Below, piece after piece: positions 7,301 to 12,090 of a stretch of DNA of 13,203 nt. The stretch covers positions 1-13,203 of the forward strand of contig JAPORI010000140.1 of the NCBI GenBank assembly GCA_026710225.1. Direction: 5' to 3'. The stretch's first letter is position 1; every line of letters begins with the position of its first letter. Below the pieces are notes generated by a model. The model saw nothing but the letters and a program-made list of their open reading frames with translations. It had not been told where the DNA came from and searched no databases. The DNA is from Betaproteobacteria bacterium. Its GTDB lineage: Bacteria; Pseudomonadota; Gammaproteobacteria; Tethybacterales; Tethybacteraceae. Made by a program: the position numbers and the translations under genes.

Positions 7301-9228
7301 TCGCCCAGAGAACTTTTCAGGTGGTGGCTCGGGCTACAAATACTTTCCTGGCGCCGCGGGCGTTTGATCCTGAGGCAAGTGCGATTTCCTACACGGCAAC
7401 TAACCCGGGTGCATGGCTGACATTTGATGCAATGAAGGCAGAATTCACGGTTGGTGTGAATGCCCCGATAGGTGTTCATCCGGTGACGTTGACGGCAAGC
7501 GACGGGAGCCTTTCGTCCGCTCCCTACGAGTTCATGGTGCAGGTGCAGACATCCGGCAATAAGGATCCGGTGGTCCTGAATGCGGTTGCCGGAGTTTTGT
7601 CGTTGCCGCAGTTTGTTCTGGCGAGCAGAACTGAGATGACGCCGGCGGGCACCTCAATTGGCAGGGTTGTGGCAACGGATTTAGACGGAGACGATTTGGT
7701 CTATAGTAAAGTTGAAGGTGATGATGCTGACCTGTTTGAAGTGGATATGGATAGCGGACAGGTGATGGTTGCTAACGGTCGTGTTTTCGCCCCTGGGATA
7801 TACAGTTTCATGGTCGATGTTTTTGACGGCTCTGGCGGCATGGCTCGGGTTATGATAGAGGTTGAATTTGAGTTGCTTTCATTCACATCACCGGCGGGCA
7901 CAGCTGCAACCGTCTCTGCCGAGGACCAGGAACAGCATCAAGTTGCGGCGCTGGTGATGGACAGAGCACTTGCGGTTGTCGCTGTGGACATGTTGCAGAA
8001 GCGTCTGAATGCTTCGCCGCCGGCGACAAAATCGGCGGCTCTTTTGGAGCGGGCGGAGAGCCCGTCCTACATGCGGTTGGCTTCGGCAGTCGATCAGTGG
8101 AAGGACTGGCGCTACGGGCAAAGCGACGGAGATCGGATCGAGAGGATGGCATGGCAGGATTTCCTTTATTCCAGCGGCTTTGACCTTGCGCTTGATAGTG
8201 GTGGCGGGTCTGGCAGTCGAATGCTGCGGATGTGGGGCAGTGGAAGCAAGAGCAATTTGGATGGTAGCCCGAATATAGGTGCAACTCCGGTTTTATACGA
8301 CGGCAGTTCAAGGTTGTTCATGCTCGGGTTTGATGCGGGACTGGTTGGCAAGAGAATCGGTGTCGCAGCGAGCAAGGTCAAGTCTGAATTGGATTTTGCC
8401 GGCTCAGAGGAAGCGCACGCTTATCGTGAATTGACCAGCGTTCATCCGTATCTGCGTTTTGACATCAACAAGCGCTTCCAGATTTGGGCCTCCGGCTCTT
8501 TTGGCAAGGGGGATTATGTCAGGACTGATAAAGATGGTGCCCAGACTTCTCGCGATAGCGATTACCTGTCGGCAGCCGGCGGGGTTGTAAGCGACTGGCA
8601 GTACGGAATTTTCGAGTTGGCAGCCGGAGCCAAGGTGCTGATGATACAAAGCAATTTGAGCGCCTTGCCGTCATCCCCGGAAGTCGAAAGCAATTTCTGG
8701 AGGGCTGAGGCGGAATTTGAAGTGGCGCCTAAATTCCTTGTTTTTTCGGATGTTGCGCTGCGTCCTTTTGTCGGCCTGCATCTGCACTACGACAAGGACA
8801 AAGAAGGCTGGCTGGATGCCAACCTGCTTGACGCAACATCCGGGATAAGTTTCGATTGGGCCGGTGGGCTAAGTGCTGAACTCGGTTCCCGCTGGCAGAC
8901 CAATGACGAGAATGTTAACGAAGAGCGCTGGGATGCAAACATAAGTTATGACTTTGAATGGGACGGGCGCGGCTTGATGCTTTCGGTTGCCCCGAGCATG
9001 GCCAGCAGCACTGATGAGGAAGCCGAATATGCCACCAGCGCCCGGGTCGGCTATGGCCTGCCGATGCGGCTTTTTGCCGATCCGGGCTTGGCGACCTTGC
9101 AGGCTGATTTTTCTGCCGGGGAAAGGAGTGTGCAAGGCAGTTACGGGTTCCGGTTTGCTGGCCGCAGGCTGGAAGCCGATCTGTCAGCGGCCAAGGATGT
9201 TTACAAGTTCAAGTTGAACATTCGCTAG
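1324..9228 (+). CDS. Giant multidomain surface adhesin: Ig-like/cadherin repeats, embedded dihaem cytochrome c domain, C-terminal autotransporter-type barrel
   Basis: 2634 residues from ATG 1324. Residues 1-40 form a long hydrophobic Sec signal/anchor. Residues 41-470 are an unrecognised head with Ig-like strands and a close Cys pair (YSCPYQGFYPSC). Three related beta modules (here A1, A2, A3) begin near residues 473, 977 and 1310; they share NVTLTI, VYP.P..LVF, QNI.LSLTDAGL and hAVHh. Cadherin-like repeats lie near 586-704, 1090-1206, 1428-1550, 1652-1766, 1880-1990 and 2080-2186, with Ca2+-type signatures such as DQDNDDN, DADGD, DLDGDD and VDEPP. Ig/CADG-like modules sit between several of them. 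An FnIII-like module is at 1552-1648 (ITLAW, then L.PGVAYDMEI). Residues 800-969 carry two c-type haem sites. Residues 2200-2229 look helical, and about 2300-2634 form an autotransporter-type barrel (HPYLRFD, RPFVGLHLHYD, LMLSVAPSM, VGYGL). The likely role is adhesion, with possible surface redox activity (inference). Oddities are the haem insert and the C-terminus ending in LNIR rather than an aromatic residue. Confidence 0.88.
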   Translation: MKGAGCLLLLSAKQFSGFAFTILCIVLMHVLLMLQFPARAVGIGASVSADSLLDREVDYEAVPYGSLGDLQHELQKDDLDLYAPSKAIILAQTISNTPPSVAPAWRVGVAGYERVIHLWTGEDIIDDDIDDINHSYRFVNTQSSLTPMQIVSPEYSCPYQGFYPSCNWAFLVPATVPAGHYTLTVRWIKNGVTTSRSFRYGVMEPPSLSGWKLTTGMKPAIELSGASICPGAQEMFGMSDEDANSRNSNWRRAFSHMRVKVHNNGVIDSTNAESPNSRYRCDSTAAHYSQGLRVGPRRFSDPAYEVQVHADKGKMRVLLDYPYSQNGTHSYKVEYIMSGESQGKQSDGTFTNYHFYNSPPFEAVYMVSWLTVAIPAVSLASSGHRLMTLVLDQDLPGSTDPVWEVEGTPAMQVRINPVSGAERRKVEVELRQSAALTDGTFLSLTLSATSSSGTRMGFQAYTRVRIEAQDSGINVNTSGLLTLTSTQRKFSLPVKLLGAPAAANVTLTITSDEPDSVGVYPSPATLVFSTSSWDSVQNIELSLTDAGLMVKKEVGINVAVHNASGSDSNYRSVDDVDFAVVANLPNQAPVFADTQRVRPVNENIGSAEYPVGTSIGAPVVATDQDNDDNTELTYSLARFSTLFDVVPTSGQIVLKRPLNMDFENEEFTGYLLTLKVEDNERTAIRGRATVTVAITIVNVDEPPDLEVLDDQLVIQGNQETYQFSAPTDPEKKPGLAYSYSLKQDDGSNPPAGVSLDGNSRTFTFASSLAPQVVNLSLRVTDSDNKISFRKFKLKVIASSSEALAYHRTANCDSCHGDGGGRVFSAGGISLKINDATFRSRASNAFAINSFLNGVTKKGATSSLADQVIADAMNYVYKQLNTPAVNMEMTAEEVAGGKMFNTSCSTAGCHGKTGGGDANVPPLNTDGFRAKDQLAMLNVILNGAGTMPAFNLNASEQEQILAYLYSSINNVIFQTGGIAIDRSSQNALTRIARATVLPVRLAKVPSVGNVTLTITSANENHVAVYPDPSILVFAPGNSGAAQNITLSLTDAGLGVKGTRNVAITVAVHDPTNAPSNFQRTSAENFDVAVNVANLAPVFTNPGSLLRSINEGVYSANQVVGAAVTAADQDNLPGGLEYEMASDDSGLFDVVEDSGQIRLKNDVALNHEGTEIYLITMAVEDGEEGGAVGVVLGRSVAEVTISITDVDEPPSFQDEQTNLKVSNLSSSTFTIPGASDPENDPFTFSASLLNPAANLPAKGLSFNPGSRTFSVESGASPTTLTVYVRVEQNSDSNLLDEQRFILVIEGLGAARINVDKTPLSGKFLSRATRKVVLPVQLNNAPAGGNVTLTISGTNESHVAVYPDPATLVFTPGDSSTAQNITLSLTDAGLGVKGSRNVAITVAVHDPDNAPNDYQSVFADNFIVPVRVANEVPQFDVAAIGQRDFSINETQFKTRLGFDTVIGTAVVAIDADNDDNADLTYSLVGAPSQFAINQDSAVLSAVKGAKLNYEQQGSYELVVRVSDGETSGGSDVAEGVAMVTVTVQINNVAEKPSAYTRHNFRVVGAGRNDITLAWNNDEFENQFDEEDRSQVVVLYEGGGYSGDRILDATVTIVQLSGLVPGVAYDMEILWQSADAQVQDTPIATQGGAQMTEANAAPVLGGLAFSRPENEGTAETVAGTVVATVTVTGGADGMTDADGDAVTYSIRGGTDAGLFVIDSQSGEVRLARSVNFDHEAKASYTFAVAAADGYGAVVAGDLVLNIAGVDEDPSLPLQYAHTATAGVESMFMLRGTAAATDPEGEGNLRYQASLAGGASLPSWLTLDDETGQFTVGTAAEAGTYNIMVRAVVVPRSSSLAAVADGGPVALNVVSEQMFVLEVLASSSTNTVPDFSSADTEFTIAENSEQAAGAAVGAVVAADTETAANALIYSLRGDDAADFAIGTGGVLVVGSSAVTFDRESKDEYRFVVDVADGAGGVASTDVKVEITNVNEAPEFSAVAQRTFQVVARATNTFLAPRAFDPEASAISYTATNPGAWLTFDAMKAEFTVGVNAPIGVHPVTLTASDGSLSSAPYEFMVQVQTSGNKDPVVLNAVAGVLSLPQFVLASRTEMTPAGTSIGRVVATDLDGDDLVYSKVEGDDADLFEVDMDSGQVMVANGRVFAPGIYSFMVDVFDGSGGMARVMIEVEFELLSFTSPAGTAATVSAEDQEQHQVAALVMDRALAVVAVDMLQKRLNASPPATKSAALLERAESPSYMRLASAVDQWKDWRYGQSDGDRIERMAWQDFLYSSGFDLALDSGGGSGSRMLRMWGSGSKSNLDGSPNIGATPVLYDGSSRLFMLGFDAGLVGKRIGVAASKVKSELDFAGSEEAHAYRELTSVHPYLRFDINKRFQIWASGSFGKGDYVRTDKDGAQTSRDSDYLSAAGGVVSDWQYGIFELAAGAKVLMIQSNLSALPSSPEVESNFWRAEAEFEVAPKFLVFSDVALRPFVGLHLHYDKDKEGWLDANLLDATSGISFDWAGGLSAELGSRWQTNDENVNEERWDANISYDFEWDGRGLMLSVAPSMASSTDEEAEYATSARVGYGLPMRLFADPGLATLQADFSAGERSVQGSYGFRFAGRRLEADLSAAKDVYKFKLNIR
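2740..5610 (+). repeat. Triplicated beta module (A1, A2, A3) with long exact DNA matches between A2 and A3
   Basis: The modules begin near 2740, 4252 and 5251. A2 and A3 are closely similar at DNA level over about 4342-4560 and 5347-5565, at a constant 1005-nt offset. Perfect blocks include 24 nt (4381-4404 and 5386-5409) and 26 nt (4456-4481 and 5461-5486). A1 is more diverged. The A1-to-A2 spacing is 1512 nt, longer by 507 nt, which matches the 510-nt cytochrome segment. The basic unit is therefore an A module, a cadherin-like repeat and an Ig-like module of about 1 kb, repeated by duplication or gene conversion. Confidence 0.82.
3721..4230 (+). other. Dihaem cytochrome c domain embedded in the adhesin (residues about 800-969)
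   Basis: This 170-codon segment contains a canonical haem-attachment site NCDSCHG (Cys811, Cys814, His815) and a second one, SCSTAGCHG (Cys903, Cys908, His909), in the rarer CX4CH form. The second half has the class I cytochrome c tail: NGAGTMPAF with a probable distal ligand Met946, then ASEQEQILAYLY as the C-terminal helix. The first half has the matching helix (SLADQVIADAMNYVY) but no MPxF motif. Its distal ligand could be His806 or one of Met872, Met886 and Met888, or be absent. The domain lies exactly between an Ig-like module and beta module A2. Covalent haem attachment would need a periplasmic Ccm-type system, which is not in this window. Confidence 0.85.
8221..9225 (+). other. Autotransporter-type outer-membrane beta-barrel region of the giant protein
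   Basis: From about residue 2300 (LRMWGSGS) to the end at 2634 the sequence shows alternating amphipathic strands about 10 residues long, rich in Gly, Trp and Tyr. Landmarks include LFMLGFDAGLVG, LTSVHPYLRFD, FQIWASGSFGKGDY, LRPFVGLHLHYD, LMLSVAPSM, ARVGYGLP and RSVQGSYGFRF. This arrangement is typical of barrels found after cadherin or Ig passengers in proteobacteria. The preceding helical stretch near 7921-8010 (AALVMDRALAVVAVDML) could be the linker helix threading the pore. The last strand YKFKLNIR ends in Arg instead of the usual aromatic residue of the BAM-recognised signal. Confidence 0.78.
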
Positions 9229-9393
9229 GAAAAGAAACAAAAATGGGTTGCAATTTCTTGAGACCAGCCAGTCCTCCGGTGATGTATGCGATGCAGCCTG
9301 AAGCTCATCTTGCCGCCCGTGATTATGCCGGTACATTACCAAGCATCGGCATTTGTGTATTTTGCACTTTTTTCTGGTATAATTAAGGGTAAC
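9229..9393 (+). other. Intergenic stretch between the giant gene and the SpoA pair
   Basis: 165 nt without a credible gene on either strand. It holds an extended -10 element near its end. No GC-rich hairpin followed by a T-run is visible, so no intrinsic terminator for the giant gene is supported. A weak A/T-only inverted repeat (AAGAAA / TTTCTT) occurs near the start and is probably chance. An upstream ATG at 9286 would extend the SpoA gene by 36 residues, but that extension is hydrophobic and unrelated to SpoA proteins and is not preferred. Confidence 0.6.
9375..9383 (+). promoter_or_regulatory. Extended -10 promoter for the SpoA pair
   Basis: TGGTATAAT is a perfect sigma-70 extended -10 (TGn plus TATAAT at 9378-9383). 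A poor -35 candidate, TTGTGT, lies at 9353-9358 with a 19-nt spacer; extended -10 promoters can work with a weak -35. The predicted transcription start, around 9389-9391, is only 3-5 nt before the ATG at 9394, so the message would be nearly leaderless. Confidence 0.5.
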
Positions 9394-9639
9394 ATGCCAA
9401 TCAGCGAACCTTCCCTGCAACCGGCAGCCGACCTGCCAGTCGAGGTACAGGTGCGCGTCGCTCAGGCAACGCTCAGCCTCCGGCAGTTGGCGGCTCTGGC
9501 GCCAGGCGACGTCTTGAAGTTGGCTGGTGCCTTTCCGCACGCCCAGGCGGTTGCCGCTGGCAGCGTCTTTGCCGAGGTCGAGATCGTCGAATCAGCCAGC
9601 GCCGCAAGGCTGCGGGTGCGCTCTCTGGCCGGAGACTAA
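9394..9639 (+). CDS. Small single-domain SpoA (FliN/SctQ-like) protein 1
   Basis: 81 residues, essentially one domain. From residue 14 it reads LPVEVQVRVAQATLSLRQL, then LAPGDVLKL at 36-43, and AAGSVFAEVEIVE ending in RLRVRSL. This is the order of the SpoA domain shared by FliN, the FliM C-terminus and type III SctQ: IPV-strand, L..L..L..GDVh.L, G..hA.GEhV, h.VRh..L. Such domains form intertwined dimers in the flagellar C-ring or T3SS sorting platform. The chosen start follows AAGGG (9385-9389) by 4 nt and leaves a 13-residue tail. The canonical NG of the nG..IA.GE motif is AG here, and the middle loop is divergent. The next gene begins 4 nt after its stop and also encodes a SpoA domain, so a heterodimer is plausible (inference). 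The family is assigned from motif order only, without a search. Confidence 0.62.
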   Translation: MPISEPSLQPAADLPVEVQVRVAQATLSLRQLAALAPGDVLKLAGAFPHAQAVAAGSVFAEVEIVESASAARLRVRSLAGD

Positions 9640-9643
9640 GCAA

Positions 9644-9937
9644 ATGGCCGAGAATTCCCAGCCCGCAGTGCCGGCCACCAGCGCCGAGGCAAAGCCCGAG
9701 CCGCAGCCCAACGGTGCCGGCGAGACCATGCTGCAAGTCGATTTCATTGCCGGCCGGATCCGACTGCCGCTGGCCAAGTTGGCCGAGTGGGTGCCGCAGT
9801 ACACGTTGGGCGAGGAGGGCGTCTTCTATCCGCGCATTCAGGCTCTGTGCAACGGGGCGGTGATTGCCGAAGGTGAACTGGTTGAAGCGGACGGTTCAGT
9901 ATGCTTCCGGGTGCTCAAGGTGCTGCGGCCGGTCTGA
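9644..9937 (+). CDS. Small single-domain SpoA (FliN/SctQ-like) protein 2
   Basis: 97 residues. A Pro/Ala/Glu-rich, probably disordered N-terminus (1-28) precedes one SpoA domain. The domain reads LQVDFIAGRIRLPLAKL (30-46), a divergent middle, then NGAVIAEGELVEADGSVCFRVLKVL (70-94). The NG..IA.GELVE.DG...RVL.L tail is the strongest SpoA signature in the pair and most resembles the C-terminal SpoA of SctQ/HrcQ or FliN. Start ATG 9644 has GGAG at 9631-9634, inside the preceding gene, with 9-nt spacing. It lies 4 nt beyond the upstream stop, so translation is probably coupled. An upstream in-frame ATG at 9527 would overlap the first gene heavily and is rejected. No rotor, export-gate or injectisome genes are visible nearby. 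Confidence 0.66.
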   Translation: MAENSQPAVPATSAEAKPEPQPNGAGETMLQVDFIAGRIRLPLAKLAEWVPQYTLGEEGVFYPRIQALCNGAVIAEGELVEADGSVCFRVLKVLRPV

Positions 9938-9956
9938 GCACGCCATTGGGCTTTGC

Positions 9957-9971
9957 GGAGCGTAACTGGTG
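9957..9971 (+). promoter_or_regulatory. SD plus GTG start that leads into the wrong frame for the AbrB gene
   Basis: GGAG (9957-9960) stands 8 nt before GTG 9969-9971, an ideal arrangement 31 nt after the second SpoA stop. The GTG frame stays open for 40 codons and ends at TGA 10089-10091. It encodes a hydrophilic peptide (VTGELGTLRTIRNRRS) unlike AbrB proteins. The AbrB frame is one base off. This could be the remnant of the original start before a frameshift, or a spurious site. Confidence 0.35.
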
Positions 9972-10010
9972 ACCGGCGAACTGGGCACCCTCAGGACGAT
10001 ACGCAACCGC

Positions 10011-10022
10011 CGGTCGGTCGGT
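10011..10022 (+). repeat. (CGGT)3 tetranucleotide repeat at the AbrB 5' end
   Basis: Three perfect CGGT units lie between the GTG at 9969 and the TTG at 10039. Losing one unit would put the GTG frame in phase with the AbrB reading frame. Three copies are few for a true contingency locus, so this may be chance. Confidence 0.45.
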
Positions 10023-10038
10023 ACAGGTTCCGCCGACG

Positions 10039-10956
10039 TTGCGCAAGGTAACTCTGGCGGCAGTCGGGGTTTATATGGGCTCGGCCTTTGACGGCGACAC
10101 CGCCGGCCGGATCGCCGCTTCACTCGACACCCTGCTGTTGATGTACGGATATGTGCTTGGTCTGGGGGTGCTGGTTTATATGCTGCTGCGCCGGGCGGCG
10201 AAGTTTGATCACGGCAGCGCCCTGTGCAGCGCCATTCCCGGCGGCATGGCGCTGTTGATGATTCTTGGCGGTGAATACGGCAAGAGCGCTTCAGTGGCGA
10301 TCATCCAGATGAGCAGGCTGGTGCTGATAACCGTATCGATTCCAATTGTCGTGCGCCTGGTTTCCCCGTCCTCCAATCCGGAGGCGCTAGCCGCGGTTGC
10401 CGCCGCCGGCGAATTCGACTGGCAGTATGCGCTGCTGCTTGTCGTGTTGAGCGGTGCGGTTGTTGCGCTGTGCCTGCCGCTGCGCTGTTCACCGTCGGCG
10501 TTTACCATTACCGGCATTGCTCTTTCCGGCTTTTTGCACGCGGCTGAATTGATCGGCGGTGTACCGCCGCGCCTGGCGCTGGATGCTTGCCTGCTGATTG
10601 TTGGCGCTGCGCTCGGCAGCAGCCTGGGTTCGTTGTCGGCCGGCAAGAGCCTGCGCCTGTTTGGCTGGGCGCTGGCGACCTATCTGGTTACCATTGCGCT
10701 GCTGATTGTTGCCGCGAGCGCAGCAGTGCGCTGGATGGATGTATCTTTCTGGGCTGCGGTGCTGGGCATGGCACCCGGCGGGGTTGCCGAAATGGCGCTG
10801 GTGTCGCTGGCGTTTGACATTGATCCGCCGCATGTTGCAGTTCATCAGGCTCTGCGCAACATGACGATCATTGCGCTGGCGCCGCTGCTGGTCGGACTGC
10901 TGGCGGTGCGCCCGGCCGCGGCCAAGACGACTGCATCCGCGTCAAGCGCAAGATGA
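10039..10956 (+). CDS. AbrB-family inner-membrane transporter-like protein, apparently 5'-truncated
   Basis: 305 residues from a TTG start, very hydrophobic, with about 8-9 membrane segments. It shows the duplicated AbrB-domain organisation. The first copy has YMGSAF, then AIPGGMALLMI (residues 65-75) and a helix with Q..R (90-93). The second copy has ALGSSLGSL, then MAPGGVAEMALVSLAF (244-259) and VAVHQALRNMTIIAL. The paired PGG motifs, each followed by h.Q..R, are the family hallmark (AbrB/DUF-type proteins once labelled ammonia-monooxygenase-like; unrelated to the AbrB transcription factor). Typical members are about 350 aa. Here the first pair of helices is missing: homology-like sequence begins near the codons for RSVQVPPTLRKV (10012 on), with a stop at 9970-9972. 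No ATG or GTG lies in frame before TTG 10039; ATG 10075 is an alternative. It directly precedes a TctC-type binding protein, so a role in organic-acid transport is possible (inference). It may be a decayed gene. Confidence 0.72.
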   Translation: MRKVTLAAVGVYMGSAFDGDTAGRIAASLDTLLLMYGYVLGLGVLVYMLLRRAAKFDHGSALCSAIPGGMALLMILGGEYGKSASVAIIQMSRLVLITVSIPIVVRLVSPSSNPEALAAVAAAGEFDWQYALLLVVLSGAVVALCLPLRCSPSAFTITGIALSGFLHAAELIGGVPPRLALDACLLIVGAALGSSLGSLSAGKSLRLFGWALATYLVTIALLIVAASAAVRWMDVSFWAAVLGMAPGGVAEMALVSLAFDIDPPHVAVHQALRNMTIIALAPLLVGLLAVRPAAAKTTASASSAR

Positions 10957-10958
10957 TG

Positions 10959-10964
10959 TATAAT
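10959..10964 (+). promoter_or_regulatory. Candidate -10 box upstream of the TctC-like gene
   Basis: A perfect TATAAT begins 3 nt after the AbrB stop. No convincing -35 lies 16-18 nt upstream. A 6-bp inverted repeat (GATGAT 10952-10957 / ATCATC 10983-10988) brackets this box and the downstream AAAGGGAGG, and could be an operator or an RNA hairpin, or chance. Confidence 0.4.
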
Positions 10965-10992
10965 ATTAAAGCAAAGGGAGGAATCATCCGAT

Positions 10993-11016
10993 TTGCCCGC
11001 AACTGAAAGCAAGTAA
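10993..11016 (+). CDS. Possible 7-codon leader peptide before the TctC-like gene
   Basis: A strong SD-like AAAGGGAGG (10973-10981) stands 11 nt before TTG 10993. That codon opens a 7-codon frame (MPATESK) ending in TAA directly abutting the tctC-like ATG (TAAATG at 11014-11019). The main ATG has no good SD of its own, so reinitiation from this mini-frame could supply its translation. No codon run suggests classical attenuation. Speculative. Confidence 0.25.
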   Translation: MPATESK

Positions 11017-12078
11017 ATGAGGATTTTTGCAAAGGAGGTATTTTTTTCGCTCGCCGTAGCCGCGACGCTCGCCGTCATCGGGCTGGCTGCCGGGGCGCGG
11101 GAGCGGTTTGCCAATTCCTCGATCGAGACGATCATTCCGTTTAGCCGCGGCGGCGGCACCGACATGTTCGCGCGCTACTGGATGGACGAGATCATCGCCG
11201 GCTTGCCGGGCAGCCCGCAGGTGAAGTTTCTCAATGTGGTCGGTGGCGGCTCGACCAACGGCGCCAACCGGTTTCGCCGCGAGGCGCGCCGGGACGGATC
11301 GATGCTGCTGGCGGTGTCGGCCTCGACGGTGCTGCCGTTTCTGTTTGCTGATCGCCGGGTTGACTACGATTTGAACGACTGGCAGGCGCTGCTGGTCGAA
11401 CCAACCGGCGGGGTTGTCTACGCCAGCCCGCAGGCGGTTGAGGCGGTTGGCAGCATCTTTCGCATCAAGCCGGGGCACAAGGTGCGCATGCAGGTGCAGG
11501 GTGCCACCCAACTCGGGATGATCGCAGTGCTGGCGATGGAGATCTTGCAGAACGATATCAATGTCGAATTCGGCAGTTCCGGCGCCAAGGCAAATTTCCG
11601 CAGCTTCCGCGACGGCCTGATCGATGTCGATATGCAAACAACCCGCTCGTTTTTCTCCAGCGTCCAGGCACTGATCGATGCCGGCAAGGCGGTGCCGCTG
11701 TTTTCGTTCGGCCAGCTCAATGATTTTGGCCAGGTGGTCCGAGACAGTTCCTTTCCGGACATCCCCACCTTTGAAGAGTACTATCTGCGTTTGCACGGTG
11801 CCCGACCCAGTGGTCCCAGTTACGAGATGTACAGCAAGTTGTTCAAGGCCGGCTTTCCGGTGCAAAAGGCGCTGGTGGTGCCGACTAGCACTTCACCGGA
11901 AGTGGTGACCGCCTATACACGAGCAATCGAGCGTGCCAGCCGCAAGACTGCCGGTGCTAATCTGATGCACGGGGAAAATGCCCGCAGCCGCTTTCAGGAG
12001 ACCGCCGGCCTGTTTACCGACGAGGATCGCGACTGGTACGGCAAGTGGGTTAAAGATCGATTCAACATCAGGCTGTAG
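11017..12078 (+). CDS. TctC/Bug-type periplasmic solute-binding protein (tripartite tricarboxylate transporter family)
   Basis: 353 residues. A Sec signal peptide (KEVFFSLAVAATLAVIGLAAGA, cleavage near 26-28) is followed by the TctC/Bug signature IIPFSRGGGTDMFARYW (39-55) and VVGGGSTNGANRFRR (74-88), which in this family shape the carboxylate-binding cleft. The C-terminal lobe retains FPDIPTFEEYY, PSGPSYEMYSKLFKAGFPVQKALVVP and a terminal helix. It is a little longer than the usual 320-330 residues. The family binds di- and tricarboxylates or other small acids in the periplasm and normally delivers them to TctA/TctB permeases, neither of which is visible. The adjacent AbrB-like protein might substitute, or the permease lies beyond the window. 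The start is ATG 11017. A perfect internal AAAGGAGGT at 11031-11039 has no in-frame start at suitable distance. The PrpF-like gene follows after 12 nt, which suggests the ligand is its substrate or precursor (inference). Confidence 0.85.
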   Translation: MRIFAKEVFFSLAVAATLAVIGLAAGARERFANSSIETIIPFSRGGGTDMFARYWMDEIIAGLPGSPQVKFLNVVGGGSTNGANRFRREARRDGSMLLAVSASTVLPFLFADRRVDYDLNDWQALLVEPTGGVVYASPQAVEAVGSIFRIKPGHKVRMQVQGATQLGMIAVLAMEILQNDINVEFGSSGAKANFRSFRDGLIDVDMQTTRSFFSSVQALIDAGKAVPLFSFGQLNDFGQVVRDSSFPDIPTFEEYYLRLHGARPSGPSYEMYSKLFKAGFPVQKALVVPTSTSPEVVTAYTRAIERASRKTAGANLMHGENARSRFQETAGLFTDEDRDWYGKWVKDRFNIRL

Positions 12079-12090
12079 GCCGGCTGTCCG

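Noticed and set aside
7883..8311. Minus-strand frames under the adhesin linker and barrel region
   Set aside because: The plus strand encodes continuous domain structure here; the antisense products have no recognisable features.
1324..9228. Additional haem sites elsewhere in the adhesin
   Set aside because: No other CxxCH or CX4CH was found in the translation. The N-terminal Cys residues lack the adjacent His.
9229..9260. Possible terminator after the giant gene
   Set aside because: Only an A/T-only 6-bp inverted repeat with a long loop is present, with no GC stem and no T-run in the right place.
9286..9393. ATG 9286 as start of the first SpoA gene
   Set aside because: The extra 36 residues are hydrophobic, cover the promoter-like element, and do not resemble SpoA proteins. 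ATG 9394 gives a compact domain.
10984..11865. Minus-strand open frame of 293 codons
   Set aside because: It is antisense to the TctC-like gene, which has a signal peptide and family motifs. The antisense product is low-complexity and basic.
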